64,000 nucleotides of DNA, taken from the NCBI RefSeq assembly GCF_007990545.2, contig NZ_AP019829.2:806001-870000 (forward strand). Reading direction: 5' to 3'. This DNA is from Leptotrichia wadei (lineage in GTDB: Bacteria > Fusobacteriota > Fusobacteriia > Fusobacteriales > Leptotrichiaceae). Under the pieces are notes generated by a model. It was given only the letters and a program-made list of their open reading frames with translations. It ran no database searches and was not told the DNA's origin. The stretch's first letter is position 1, and each line of letters starts with the position of its first letter. Position numbers and translations under genes: made by a program. Shown piece by piece: positions 18,095 through 27,157 of this stretch.

Positions 18095-18260
18095 CAAGAT
18101 GTATTTTTTTACAGAGTATGGTATAAATTAATCTGTCGGAGCATTTTTTTGTGATGACAAAACTGTTTGAGCATAGCGAGTTTTTTGTCAGTGCAGAAAA
18201 ATGTCGTAGACTAGCCATAGGTCGTAGGATTTGCGGCAATGAGCAATCCTACGGAAATAA
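18095..18260. repeat. Intergenic repeat element splitting the lipid cluster
   Basis: A block of higher G+C inside the 435-base gap between the CdsA-like and GNAT genes. It holds the hairpin CGTAGGATTTGC/GCAATCCTACG (18223-18234 with 18243-18253) and, on the minus strand, an ACTCGCTATGCTC segment like the one in the 13.4 kb element. Two short open frames cross it on the minus strand, but neither has a ribosome site or protein-like composition. It looks inserted, since genes on both sides run the same way. Confidence 0.45.
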
Positions 18261-18407
18261 GAAAAAAAGTTGAATGAATATGAATTACTTATCAAATAAC
18301 CCTGATATAAAAATTTGTTCATATTTTTTAAACGAAGTTTAGTATTAACCCTAATATGTCTAAAAATAAATTGATTTATTAAATATTCGATTTTAAATAG
18401 TAAGTTT

Positions 18408-19739
18408 TTATAACATTCCAATTCCTAATAGCAACATAGAACAGATAAAAACTATTCCAGAAGCTATAAATACTTTTGATTCTCCGCTAAGTTCCTTTTC
18501 CTTTTCGATAATATAAAAAAACTTCATACTTGTTTCGTAAATAAATATTCCGCCAAATATAAAAATTATTATTCCAATTAGCATTTTAAAATCCAACATT
18601 TTTGACAAAGCAAGATAATTTATTATAAAGAAAACAAATGCCTTCCCTATACTTTCCATCAAAAAATTCATTCTGAATGTTTCTCTTTTTACATTTCCTG
18701 CATTATCTCTTATTAAATTTATAATTCCAAAATGCAGTGAAAAGGTAAATATATAAATAAGGTACATTTTATTTTTATCAAGTATAATGCTCATAGCAAG
18801 CCACATTGATGTGGTAAATGCTATTGTTAAAAGTCCTTTTAACGAGTCTTTAACCTGTCCTCTAACTTTTGGTGTAAAATGATAATAGCCAAGATACATT
18901 ATTAATGGCGGAACAACCCATTTTATTCCACCTATAATCATAACGATATAAAGGAAAAATAAACTTGCAGTTTGGGCAACTTTTGTAAGAGTAGTTTTTT
19001 TTCTATTTAATATTATAATTATAAGAAGCATAACTATTACCCAAAGTTTATACATAAGTTCTCTCGCTGTTAAATATAAGTTTAATTTTAGGAATAAATA
19101 TACGAAAAGCGGGACAAAAATATTATCCAGCCCATTCCACGAAATCATTTCAAGAATCATTGCAAGAATGCTTAAAAGTAGTGAAACAAGCACGATATTT
19201 ATACTTTTAATGTTACTGAAAAATAAAAAGAAATTTATGCAAATAAAATATGTTGTAAGAAAAAATGTCACAGATCCTTCTACCGACTTTGTTCCAAATC
19301 CTGTGTCAAACTTATATTTACTATAAAATTCCCCGATAAGAGCTGCAAAGGCATCGGAAAACATAAGTATTATAAGCGGAAGAGAATACATTATTTTATC
19401 TTCGCTTGACGCAATCCATAATCCTAAAATGCTTATAATAAAATATATATCTCCAAATGTTTTCCTATTTTTTGTTTCCAAAACTTTTCTAAATCCAGCT
19501 ATTTTATTTTTTATCAATCTAATGGAAATAAGTACCGTAAGAAAAATCACTCCGAGTATTATAACTGAACTCTTTTTCTCAAATATAAACGGAAGAGCCA
19601 GTCCCCCAAATCCCGAACCTATATGTAAAATTTTTCGTATAAGTTCTGAATTTAACGTTTCACTTTTTTCAAGTTTATTCAGCAAAAGAAAAAACATTAT
19701 AAAACCAATAAAAACAAGTATCATCTTAGTTATTTCCAT
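18408..19739 (-). CDS. CdsA/phytol-kinase-like polytopic membrane protein
   Basis: A 443-residue protein with about twelve membrane helices. The first half has the phosphatidate cytidylyltransferase/dolichol-kinase signature (FSDAFAALIGEFYSKY...GTKSVEGS, about residues 128-153), which in phytol and dolichol kinases transfers phosphate from CTP to a polyprenol. The C-terminal half is a second block of helices of similar size, longer than the roughly 200-residue single-domain enzymes, so the protein may be a tandem or bifunctional version. It overlaps the BtaA-like gene by 14 bases, implying translational coupling. Whether it makes a CDP-lipid or a prenyl phosphate cannot be told. Confidence 0.72.
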   Translation of the reverse strand: MEITKMILVFIGFIMFFLLLNKLEKSETLNSELIRKILHIGSGFGGLALPFIFEKKSSVIILGVIFLTVLISIRLIKNKIAGFRKVLETKNRKTFGDIYFIISILGLWIASSEDKIMYSLPLIILMFSDAFAALIGEFYSKYKFDTGFGTKSVEGSVTFFLTTYFICINFFLFFSNIKSINIVLVSLLLSILAMILEMISWNGLDNIFVPLFVYLFLKLNLYLTARELMYKLWVIVMLLIIIILNRKKTTLTKVAQTASLFFLYIVMIIGGIKWVVPPLIMYLGYYHFTPKVRGQVKDSLKGLLTIAFTTSMWLAMSIILDKNKMYLIYIFTFSLHFGIINLIRDNAGNVKRETFRMNFLMESIGKAFVFFIINYLALSKMLDFKMLIGIIIFIFGGIFIYETSMKFFYIIEKEKELSGESKVFIASGIVFICSMLLLGIGML

Positions 19740-20892
19740 ACTTTATCACCTTTTCAACTACAAAATCAGTATAAAAAAACGTTTTGTCCTTTTTATGAAG
19801 TCTTTTATCAAATTCTTCCATTCTTTGAAAATTTTTTCCAATATTATTTTTTTTGTTTTCTATATTTTCCTTCATTTCATTTTCTGTATAATTTAATTTT
19901 GCCGAATTTCTTTCCACTATCAAGTTCCAGTATGCCAATATAGCATTATTATCAGCATTATCATAAATTTTTTGCATTAATTTTCTGTAATTTTCCAAAG
20001 ACATATACTCAAATATATCACTCAAATTAAATTTGTTTATTTTAAAATCTACTCCATCAAGATATTCCTCAACAGAATTCTGGACAATTTCCAATTTATG
20101 AAGATTTTTCTTAATATTTTCAAAATTTTCTTCTCGCAAAAAGTAAGGCAGGCAGTCTAAACGGTAATTTCCCATCATAATATAATGAATATAAGGATTT
20201 TCATAGCTGTCCAGCTCGCAAAGGGCATACTTGCTTCTTTTATTCATCTCTTCAGAAATATCTTTTTCTGCATACCTGAAAAATTCCTTATCCCTTCCAA
20301 ATTTTCCAACTATAGATTTAGAAAGAAACAGTTTAAACATCAGTTTCCATCTAAAATTATTCCAATGTTTATTATAATATTCCTCTCTTTCCTGCCTTGA
20401 CTTTTTCTCAAAAAGCCCTTCCACTCTTTTTTTATTATGTATCAAAGGAAGTATCTTTTCCCTAAAAATTTTAAAGAATTTTTCAAATTTTCCAATGTGA
20501 ATCACCCCAGTTTCAATTGCTTCCCTATTAAGATCCCAATAATCTCTCACATCTTTCTCAAGTTTTTCACGTATTTTCTCATACATCCCAATTCTTTCAG
20601 AAGAATCTTTAACTCCCATAAATTCCAGCATTTCTTCATAATCAAAATTTTTAAAAATTTCCCTTTTAAGTTTAGCAAGAGCAATTTGGGGAAAACTCAC
20701 ATCAAGAGCCACCACTTTTTCAGGATTTTCAGCAAGCAACGAAAACACATTATCTCCTGCCGACAAAATCCCAAAGCATACATCTTTTTCACTAATATCA
20801 AGGCTTTCAAGTAATATTTCAGTATCTTCCCAACATTGGGAGTATCTTATCAAAGAAAAATCAACTTTATTTTCTTTTACTTCACTTTTCAA
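19726..20892 (-). CDS. BtaA-like 3-amino-3-carboxypropyl transferase (DUF3419)
   Basis: A 388-residue cytosolic protein with the DUF3419 hallmarks: YSQCWEDTEILLESL near the N-terminus, a SAM-binding-like ILSAGDNVFSLL and VVALDVSFPQIALAKLK, and a later GNYRLDCLPYFL. BtaA moves the aminocarboxypropyl group of S-adenosylmethionine onto diacylglycerol in betaine-lipid synthesis. Here no BtaB N-methyltransferase is adjacent, so the product may be a homoserine-type ether lipid that is then modified by the neighbouring ligase and acyltransferase. The family call is firm; the substrate is inferred. Confidence 0.82.
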   Translation of the reverse strand: MKSEVKENKVDFSLIRYSQCWEDTEILLESLDISEKDVCFGILSAGDNVFSLLAENPEKVVALDVSFPQIALAKLKREIFKNFDYEEMLEFMGVKDSSERIGMYEKIREKLEKDVRDYWDLNREAIETGVIHIGKFEKFFKIFREKILPLIHNKKRVEGLFEKKSRQEREEYYNKHWNNFRWKLMFKLFLSKSIVGKFGRDKEFFRYAEKDISEEMNKRSKYALCELDSYENPYIHYIMMGNYRLDCLPYFLREENFENIKKNLHKLEIVQNSVEEYLDGVDFKINKFNLSDIFEYMSLENYRKLMQKIYDNADNNAILAYWNLIVERNSAKLNYTENEMKENIENKKNNIGKNFQRMEEFDKRLHKKDKTFFYTDFVVEKVIKYGNN

Positions 20893-20938
20893 TTATGTTC
20901 CTCCTAATTTGTTTGTAATTTTACATTTTTAATAAAAA

Positions 20939-23656
20939 TCAGTCATTCAATTTTTTTATAATTCCCGTACTTCCGTCAAATTGAACCATATCTCCTGTTT
21001 TTAGAATACTTGTTGCCCCTTGTACTCCTACTATGGCAGGGATGTTCATTTCCCGTGAAATAATTGCACTGTGGGATAAAAGGCTTCCCTTTTCTACTAT
21101 AAGTCCCTTCAATAAAGGAAAAACCATAACCCAGCTTGGATCTGTAGATTTTGTAACAACGATATCTCCGTCTTCAACTTGAGTATCCATAGGATTTAAG
21201 ACAATTTTTACTTTTCCTTTTATAATTCCTTTGCTACATCCAGTCCCTTGCAAAGTATTTTCATCGAGTTGAGAATTTCCTGCCAAATCTTCATAATAAA
21301 AGTTTTCTCCTAGGAATCCTCTTGTTAAAAATCTATCAGGAAGAATTGCCTCTGTTTCGTATTTTTTATATTCCTCTTTTCGCAGTTCTATAAGTTTTTT
21401 TAAATCAACATCAATTATTGAGCCGTCAACAAGTCCAAAAATTTCATCGACAGTAAGGTAGAATACATCTTTTTCATTATTTATAAGGTTGTTATTTTTC
21501 AGATGTACTCCCATTTTTTTCATAATCTTTCTGACTGTTCCAAAAACCTTTGTCCGTTCATATCTCAAATTTTCCCTTAATCGTATAAATTTTTTCGCAT
21601 AAAATAAAGTTTTTTTCAATAAATATTTTTTTATAGGATTTATTTTCAGGCTGTCATATATTTTTTTCTGTTCTTCCAATATGTTTCTTTTAGCATGTTC
21701 CTGAACATTTTCTGTTATTGAAAGCGAATATATCATTTTTATTAAAAATAAAGGCTCTTCCCTTAATGTTGGTGCTTCCAGTTTCAGTTCGTGGACTGTC
21801 CTGTCACCAAATTTTTCCATATATTCATTCAAAGTAGAATTAAATTCTGCATTTTGGGTTAATTTAAATATTTCAATAAGTGATTTTTCGTTTTTGTTTA
21901 TTATATTTCTTATTTCATCTTTTAAAGATTTGTCATTTTTTATCATAAGGCTCATTTTTTTTATATATTTCGATGGTTCAACACTAATCATGCTGTTTCC
22001 TTCTTGAGCAATAAGCGTGTTGTGTGCCTTTTCAAAATCATCTTTTATATATTTTTCAGCCATTTTTTTTGAAAGTCCAAACCAAACCATTACAAGAAAG
22101 TCATTTATAATAGGTATTTCCCAGTTTTTCAAAAATTTATTTTCAAGAAACTTGTAATATTTTTTCAGTTCTTTTATATTTTTATTACTTAAATCGCTAT
22201 TTTTACCATTAAGATTTTCATCAATAATCTTATAAAATTTTTCAGCCTTTTTTTCAATAAGAAACATATTCATAAATAATATAAATCCAGCCTTATATTT
22301 TTCCAGTTTATTTCTAAATTTTTCAAAGCCTGTCATTTTCCCTTCAGCTTCCAGCAAATTCTCATTCAGATTTTCTTTGGATAATTCCTTTTTTACTCCC
22401 ATCATTTGTTCCATAAATTTACTATTGCCTTTAGAATTTGGAAACAGCATCAAAAGTTTATACCAGTTTATCAAGTTATAGTAAACCCGCCCTTTTAGCA
22501 ATCCAAGCATATTATCATAAATATCCTGATAACTTTCCACAACTTTGGCAGGCACTCCTGTTATTTCTGAGAATCTTTTATAGACGTCGGAATATGCCTT
22601 TCTTATAAAGCTGAATGTGAGAGGCAATGTAATTTCAGGATAGCTTTCTACAATATTGCTGTTATCCCATATTATTGTGTTATATGTTTTTTTGTCTGTT
22701 TTTTCCAATGTAGTTATAGGTCTTGACTGCAATATATATAGCTTTTCCTTTTCAAATGCCCATTCCATATCCTGAGGCTTTCCATAATATTTTTCAATAT
22801 TTATGATATTTTCACCTAGTTCACATACTTCACTGTCATTTAATATTTCCTTTTCAATATTTATTTCTTCTGTTTTTATTTTCTTATTTTCAAAATCTAA
22901 AACCTGTCTTATTTTTTTAGTTCTTATCTCCTTTTTAATTTCCTTCGTTTTTTTATTATATATAAACAGATCTCCATTTTCATCTCCGTCAACTATGCTT
23001 GTTCCCAGTCCATAAGTTCCAGAAATAACGACTTCGTCATAATTATTATTTACAGGGTTTACACTAAATCCAACTCCCGCCTTTTCAGAATTAACCATTT
23101 CCTGAATTATTACTGCTGGAACATTTATTTCATTATTTATTTTCCCTTCTTTTCTGTATTTCATAACATGATTTGAAAATGAAGAAATCCAAACTTCCTT
23201 TATTTTTTCCAACATATTTTCTTTTTTCACATAAAGGTACGTTTCAAACTGTCCAGCAAATGAAAAATTGCTGCTGTCTTCCTCAATTGAAGATGATCTC
23301 ACAGCATAATAACTTTCTTCATTTAGTGCATTTTCTATTTCCTTTTCAAATTCTTCCTTAATTTTATGATTTTTTATAATTCTAATTATATTTTCAATTT
23401 TTCTTTCGGTATTTTCGCTGAATACAGCCTCCCAATCCTTAATTTCATCATTATTTCCTGCTTCTTGATTATATATTTCAATTTCTTTTAGTATAATTTC
23501 CTTAAAATATCTGTTAGTAATGACTGAAAAATGTGGGACATTAAATCCATTGGCAGCAAGTTCAAGCAAATTTTGAGCCTTTTTACCAATTTTTTCCTCA
23601 AATACTGTGTTTTCATTATGATTTTTTAGTTTATCAACACTATAAATATATTTCAT
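20939..23656 (-). CDS. Dikinase-type phosphotransferase with rifampin-phosphotransferase-like layout
   Basis: A 905-residue protein. Residues 1-320 form the PPDK/PEP-synthase ATP-binding domain (EKIGKKAQNLLELAANGFNVP, YAVRSSSIEEDSSNFSFAGQF, QDMEWAFE). A long, helical, poorly conserved middle follows, and the phosphohistidine swivel domain comes last (LLSHSAIISREMNIPAIVG, His near residue 862). PEP synthases place the swivel domain in the middle and end with a TIM barrel, which is missing here. The ATP domain-acceptor domain-His domain order is that of rifampin phosphotransferase. It should therefore phosphorylate some non-pyruvate acceptor, releasing AMP. First gene of the cluster; a TATAAT lies at about 23698-23703. 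Confidence 0.78.
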   Translation of the reverse strand: MKYIYSVDKLKNHNENTVFEEKIGKKAQNLLELAANGFNVPHFSVITNRYFKEIILKEIEIYNQEAGNNDEIKDWEAVFSENTERKIENIIRIIKNHKIKEEFEKEIENALNEESYYAVRSSSIEEDSSNFSFAGQFETYLYVKKENMLEKIKEVWISSFSNHVMKYRKEGKINNEINVPAVIIQEMVNSEKAGVGFSVNPVNNNYDEVVISGTYGLGTSIVDGDENGDLFIYNKKTKEIKKEIRTKKIRQVLDFENKKIKTEEINIEKEILNDSEVCELGENIINIEKYYGKPQDMEWAFEKEKLYILQSRPITTLEKTDKKTYNTIIWDNSNIVESYPEITLPLTFSFIRKAYSDVYKRFSEITGVPAKVVESYQDIYDNMLGLLKGRVYYNLINWYKLLMLFPNSKGNSKFMEQMMGVKKELSKENLNENLLEAEGKMTGFEKFRNKLEKYKAGFILFMNMFLIEKKAEKFYKIIDENLNGKNSDLSNKNIKELKKYYKFLENKFLKNWEIPIINDFLVMVWFGLSKKMAEKYIKDDFEKAHNTLIAQEGNSMISVEPSKYIKKMSLMIKNDKSLKDEIRNIINKNEKSLIEIFKLTQNAEFNSTLNEYMEKFGDRTVHELKLEAPTLREEPLFLIKMIYSLSITENVQEHAKRNILEEQKKIYDSLKINPIKKYLLKKTLFYAKKFIRLRENLRYERTKVFGTVRKIMKKMGVHLKNNNLINNEKDVFYLTVDEIFGLVDGSIIDVDLKKLIELRKEEYKKYETEAILPDRFLTRGFLGENFYYEDLAGNSQLDENTLQGTGCSKGIIKGKVKIVLNPMDTQVEDGDIVVTKSTDPSWVMVFPLLKGLIVEKGSLLSHSAIISREMNIPAIVGVQGATSILKTGDMVQFDGSTGIIKKLND

Positions 23657-23733
23657 AATTTTATTTTCCTTTGCTAAAAAATATGTTTATTTTATATTAT
23701 ACCTCATTATGTTTAATTTTAAAACTTTTTTCA

Positions 23734-23761
23734 TAAAAAAAGTTGCTCTCAGTAGAGCAAC
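23734..23761 (-). terminator. Terminator of the met operon
   Basis: GTTGCTCT (23742-23749) pairs with AGAGCAAC (23754-23761); on the minus strand the stem runs into seven or more T. It lies about 100 bases after the metQ stop codon. Confidence 0.85.
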
Positions 23762-23862
23762 CTGTATTCAAAAGTTTATAAATTTAAACTCATGAAAACT
23801 CAATAAATTTTAAGTTTTGAGTAGAATGTTAATTTGAAATGGCTATAAAATATTTTTATTTT

Positions 23863-24657
23863 TTAAAACACAGGGAATCCTTGTCCAGCATATTTTTCTT
23901 TAATGAACTTTTTAACTTTTTCAGAAGTCATAGCTTTTGTTAAATCCTGTATTTTTTTACTATTTTTATTATCTTCTCTTGCTACAAGACTTACAGCGTA
24001 TTTACCATTTGTATTTTTTTCAATGAATAAGGCATCTTTTACGTGAACTCCAATTTTTAGCATATGTGATGGCCAGTTAAATGCTAAGTCAGCTTCTTGG
24101 TATGCTTGGACTAGTGATGGAATAGGAACTGCCATAAATTTGAAATTTTTCTTTGTGTTAATGACATCATTCAAATTATAAAGTCCATCTTTTGGCTTCA
24201 ACTCAATTAAACCTTCATCTGAAAGTATTCTCAAGGCTCTATCCTGATTTGTCACATCGTTTGGAATGGCAACTTTTGCTCCATTTGGAATTTCTGCCTT
24301 ATTTTTGTATTTTTTTGAATAAAAACCTACATAAACATCATAAATTCCTTTAACTTTTACAAGTTTTCCGTTATTTTTCTTATTAAAAACTTGCATAAAT
24401 GGTTCGTGCTGATGAAAGTTTGCATCAAAGTCTTTGGCATTTAAACCAACATTTGCAGTAACATAATCTGTTAATACAGTAATTTTTACATCATAACCTT
24501 CCTTTTTTAAGTCTTCAGCTGCTATTTTCACAATTTCATCCATCGGATATCCAGCTGCAGCTATTCTGATGACATTATCCTTTTTTAAATTTATTCCAAC
24601 AAATGCTAAAATTAGCACACATATTACAGCTAATGAAATTAATAATTTTTTTGACAT
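23863..24657 (-). CDS. metQ: Methionine ABC transporter substrate-binding protein MetQ
   Basis: A 264-residue NlpA-family binding protein with an N-terminal hydrophobic helix (residues 5-23), AAAGYPMDEIVKIAAEDLKKEGYDV, DFDANFHQHEPF and the ligand-binding NDVTNQDRAL. It delivers D- or L-methionine or a related amino acid to MetI-MetN. The only early cysteine is at residue 13, inside the hydrophobic core and not in a proper lipobox, so the protein is probably held by an uncleaved signal anchor rather than a lipid. Its start codon overlaps the stop of metI. Confidence 0.92.
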   Translation of the reverse strand: MSKKLLISLAVICVLILAFVGINLKKDNVIRIAAAGYPMDEIVKIAAEDLKKEGYDVKITVLTDYVTANVGLNAKDFDANFHQHEPFMQVFNKKNNGKLVKVKGIYDVYVGFYSKKYKNKAEIPNGAKVAIPNDVTNQDRALRILSDEGLIELKPKDGLYNLNDVINTKKNFKFMAVPIPSLVQAYQEADLAFNWPSHMLKIGVHVKDALFIEKNTNGKYAVSLVAREDNKNSKKIQDLTKAMTSEKVKKFIKEKYAGQGFPVF

Positions 24658-25313
24658 TAGTAAATTCTCCTTTTCTTATCTAAATTTTTTGATATTCTGT
24701 TTCCAATAATCTGTATCGAAAATACAATGACTATCATTATCGCCACAACCCTGTATACAAGGGCATAGTTGTATTCGTTGTATCCATATCGCATTGCATA
24801 GTCGCCAATTCCGCCTCCACCGACAACTCCCATTACAGTAGAGTATGAGATAAAGCTGATAATTGCTGAAGTTAAACCAAGCACAAGGCTGCTTCTCGCT
24901 TCAACAAGCAAAAAATGCCACACAATCTGAAATACACTTGCCTTCATTGACAAAGCCGCATCAATTATCCCGCTATTCACATCATAAAAGGATTGTTCTG
25001 TAAATCTCGCATACAGTGCCACAGCTACAAAGCAAATTGGAAAACTTGCAGGAAATAGTCCAAAGGCAGTACCAAAAATTAATCGTGTGAGAGGTATCAA
25101 TATAACTACAAATATTAAAAACGGGAAACTTCTGACTACATTTATATAAATGTTGCATGGAATATTTATAAACTTATTTTCCCTAATTCCGCCTTTATCA
25201 GTCAAAAATACAAGAGCTCCTAAAGGAATCCCTAAAAATACCGCACATATTGTAGGAATAAGAACCATTATAAAAGTGTCCTTTGCTGCAATTAATAATT
25301 CGCTATCTATCAT
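24657..25313 (-). CDS. metI: Methionine ABC transporter permease MetI
   Basis: A 218-residue permease with five predicted membrane helices and the BPD-type cytoplasmic EAA loop (DAALSMKASVFQIVWHFLLVEAR). Usual MetI length is about 217. It overlaps the upstream metN by four bases and the downstream metQ by one, so the three proteins are translationally coupled. The SSLVLGLTSAIISFISYS segment and the VVGGGGIGD motif are typical of the family. Confidence 0.94.
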   Translation of the reverse strand: MIDSELLIAAKDTFIMVLIPTICAVFLGIPLGALVFLTDKGGIRENKFINIPCNIYINVVRSFPFLIFVVILIPLTRLIFGTAFGLFPASFPICFVAVALYARFTEQSFYDVNSGIIDAALSMKASVFQIVWHFLLVEARSSLVLGLTSAIISFISYSTVMGVVGGGGIGDYAMRYGYNEYNYALVYRVVAIMIVIVFSIQIIGNRISKNLDKKRRIY

Positions 25314-25981
25314 TTCAGAACCTCCCTCACATAATCGGCATAACTTTTATTTGATTTTTCATAATCCTTCTGATTAACATTGAAAATATCTGTAATTTTA
25401 CCTTTTTCAATAATTGCAACTCTGTTGCACAGCCTTTTAACAACTTCCAGTTCGTGAGTAACAACTAAAATAGTCGTTCCATATTTTTTATTTATTTCCT
25501 CAAATAAATCAAGAATTTCATCTTTTACAGATTTATCCAAAGAAGCTGTAACTTCATCGCAAAGCAGTAATTGCGGATTTGTCACTAATGCACGGGCAAT
25601 CGCCACTCTCTGCCTTTCACCGCCGCTAAGGGAAGAAATAAATGATTTTTTCTTATCAGACAGCCCGACAAATTTCAAAACTTCTTCAATTTTTTCAGCT
25701 GAAAACTTTTTCTTTAAAATTAACGGAAGAACAACATTATCAAAGACATTTTTGTTATACAAAAGATTAAATTCCTGAAAAATATAAGCAATTTCAGTAT
25801 TCTTTGCAATATTAATTTCTCCTTTATCAGCTTTCAAAATTCCTTGAATAATTCTTAAAATTGTCGATTTTCCGCTTCCTGACTGTCCAATTAATCCAAA
25901 GATTTCTCCTTTGTTAATCTTTAAATTTATTTTTAAATCAAAGCCAATATAATTTTTTTCAATGTTTTTAAGTTCTACCAT
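25310..25981 (-). CDS. metN: Methionine ABC transporter ATPase MetN, short form
   Basis: A 223-residue ABC ATPase with Walker A GQSGSGKS, Q-loop FQEFNLLYNKN, signature LSGGERQRVAIA, Walker B LLLCDEV and the H-loop VTHELEV. Typical MetN proteins are about 340 residues because of a C-terminal NIL domain that binds methionine and inhibits transport. That domain is absent here, and the gene ends cleanly into metI, so feedback inhibition of the usual kind is not expected. The start has GGAGGTG eight bases upstream; a TATAAT at 26032-26037 on the minus strand is a likely -10. Confidence 0.9.
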   Translation of the reverse strand: MVELKNIEKNYIGFDLKINLKINKGEIFGLIGQSGSGKSTILRIIQGILKADKGEINIAKNTEIAYIFQEFNLLYNKNVFDNVVLPLILKKKFSAEKIEEVLKFVGLSDKKKSFISSLSGGERQRVAIARALVTNPQLLLCDEVTASLDKSVKDEILDLFEEINKKYGTTILVVTHELEVVKRLCNRVAIIEKGKITDIFNVNQKDYEKSNKSYADYVREVLK

Positions 25982-26184
25982 TTCACCTCCAATTATTTTT
26001 GTATTTAATTTTAAAATGTAATAACTTCAAAATTATATCATATTTTTTAAAATAAGGGAATACTATTTGAAAAAAAGTAAATTCTGTTTTAAGGAACAGA
26101 AATAATGAAAATTTAGTAATTTTTTTCGATATTTTCACGGTTTTCTATTTTTTAGGGGAACAAAAATCGAAAACAAATATTTCC

Positions 26185-26213
26185 TTGTATTTCACTTTGA
26201 TATTAGATATAAT
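26185..26213 (+). promoter_or_regulatory. Promoter of the WYL locus
   Basis: TTGTAT (26185-26190) and TATAAT (26208-26213), 17 bases apart, lie about 95 bases before the start codon of the WYL gene. The same intergenic region drives metN in the other direction. Confidence 0.6.
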
Positions 26214-26308
26214 TTGTGTAGAAAAAATAATTGGGGATTAAATTTAAGGAAAATGGCTTAAAATTAGATTTAGAAGTTAAAAAATATTGTTATTTTAGGA
26301 GATTGGCT

Positions 26309-27157
26309 ATGAAGAAGGTTAGAGTTACAATTTCGGATTTTATGAATGAAATTATAAAAAGTGATTCAGAGTATTTTAAAATGCCTGTGGGAAGAATAGG
26401 GAACATAATTTTTAAATATTATATGGATAAAAATTTGAATAAAGTGGAATTGGGGAACTTTTCAGGAGAAGTGCTGCAGTTTAACTTGAATAAAAATAAT
26501 GATGAAATTTTTATGGATACTTTTGTTAGAAGCAGAGTTGAAACTGAGGCTGAATATTGGAGAAATATAATTTTTACGTATATTAATAATTTACGATATA
26601 AACGTGAAGAAATATTATTTGAAAAGATTTTTAGGAAAATTAAGGAAGGAATGGAGAGTAAGAGAAAGATAAAAATAAAATATCATAAATATATAAGGCT
26701 AGTAAGTCTGTATTTTGTAAAAGTGGCAGATGACGAAAACAGATCTTACTTGTTCTGCTACTGTGAAAAAAATAATGATTATAGGAATTACAGAGTTTCT
26801 GAAATAGAAGAAGTATGGTTTACAAATGAAAATATTGAAATAAAAGATAAAAAATATATTGATGATGTGCATAAAAATTTTGCTCCGTTTCTATCGTATA
26901 AGAACACAGTTAAAGTTGAATTTACAGAAAAAGGAGTGGAATTATATGAAAAAGTTTTGACAAACAGACCTAGACTTTTAAATAAGAAGGATGGGATTTA
27001 TATCTTTGAATGTGATAACAAACTTGCATTGGTGTATTTTGCACAATTTTTTTCAAATGTAAAAATCTTAGAACCAATTGAATTACAGGAAAAATTAAAA
27101 AATGAACTTAAAAGGACAATAGAAATATATGAAACTGAGGAGGAAAAAAATGTTTAG
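26309..27157 (+). CDS. WYL-domain transcriptional regulator
   Basis: A 282-residue protein. The start at 26309 has AGGAG eight bases upstream; a TTG at 26231 adds 26 residues without one. Residues 1-40 (VRVTISDFMNEII...RIGNIIFKYY) resemble a ribbon-helix-helix DNA-binding region. A WYL-type beta domain follows (KIKIKYHKYIRL...RSYLFCYCEKN..YRNYRVSEIEEV, about residues 118-180), then a WCX-like C-terminal domain. WYL proteins sense nucleic-acid ligands and often control phage-defence genes. The next gene starts inside its last codons, so it is expressed with, and probably regulates, the two genes after it. Confidence 0.75.
   Translation: MKKVRVTISDFMNEIIKSDSEYFKMPVGRIGNIIFKYYMDKNLNKVELGNFSGEVLQFNLNKNNDEIFMDTFVRSRVETEAEYWRNIIFTYINNLRYKREEILFEKIFRKIKEGMESKRKIKIKYHKYIRLVSLYFVKVADDENRSYLFCYCEKNNDYRNYRVSEIEEVWFTNENIEIKDKKYIDDVHKNFAPFLSYKNTVKVEFTEKGVELYEKVLTNRPRLLNKKDGIYIFECDNKLALVYFAQFFSNVKILEPIELQEKLKNELKRTIEIYETEEEKNV

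Noticed and set aside
18057-18421. Two minus-strand frames in the gap between the CdsA-like and GNAT genes
   Set aside because: They cross the intergenic repeat, lack ribosome sites, and have no recognisable protein composition.
20939-23656. PEP synthase
   Set aside because: The phosphohistidine domain is C-terminal and the PEP-binding barrel is missing, so the standard name would mislead.
25982-26184. SAM or T-box riboswitch before the met genes
   Set aside because: The leader on the minus strand is short and A/T-rich, with no GC-rich stems or T-box sequence.
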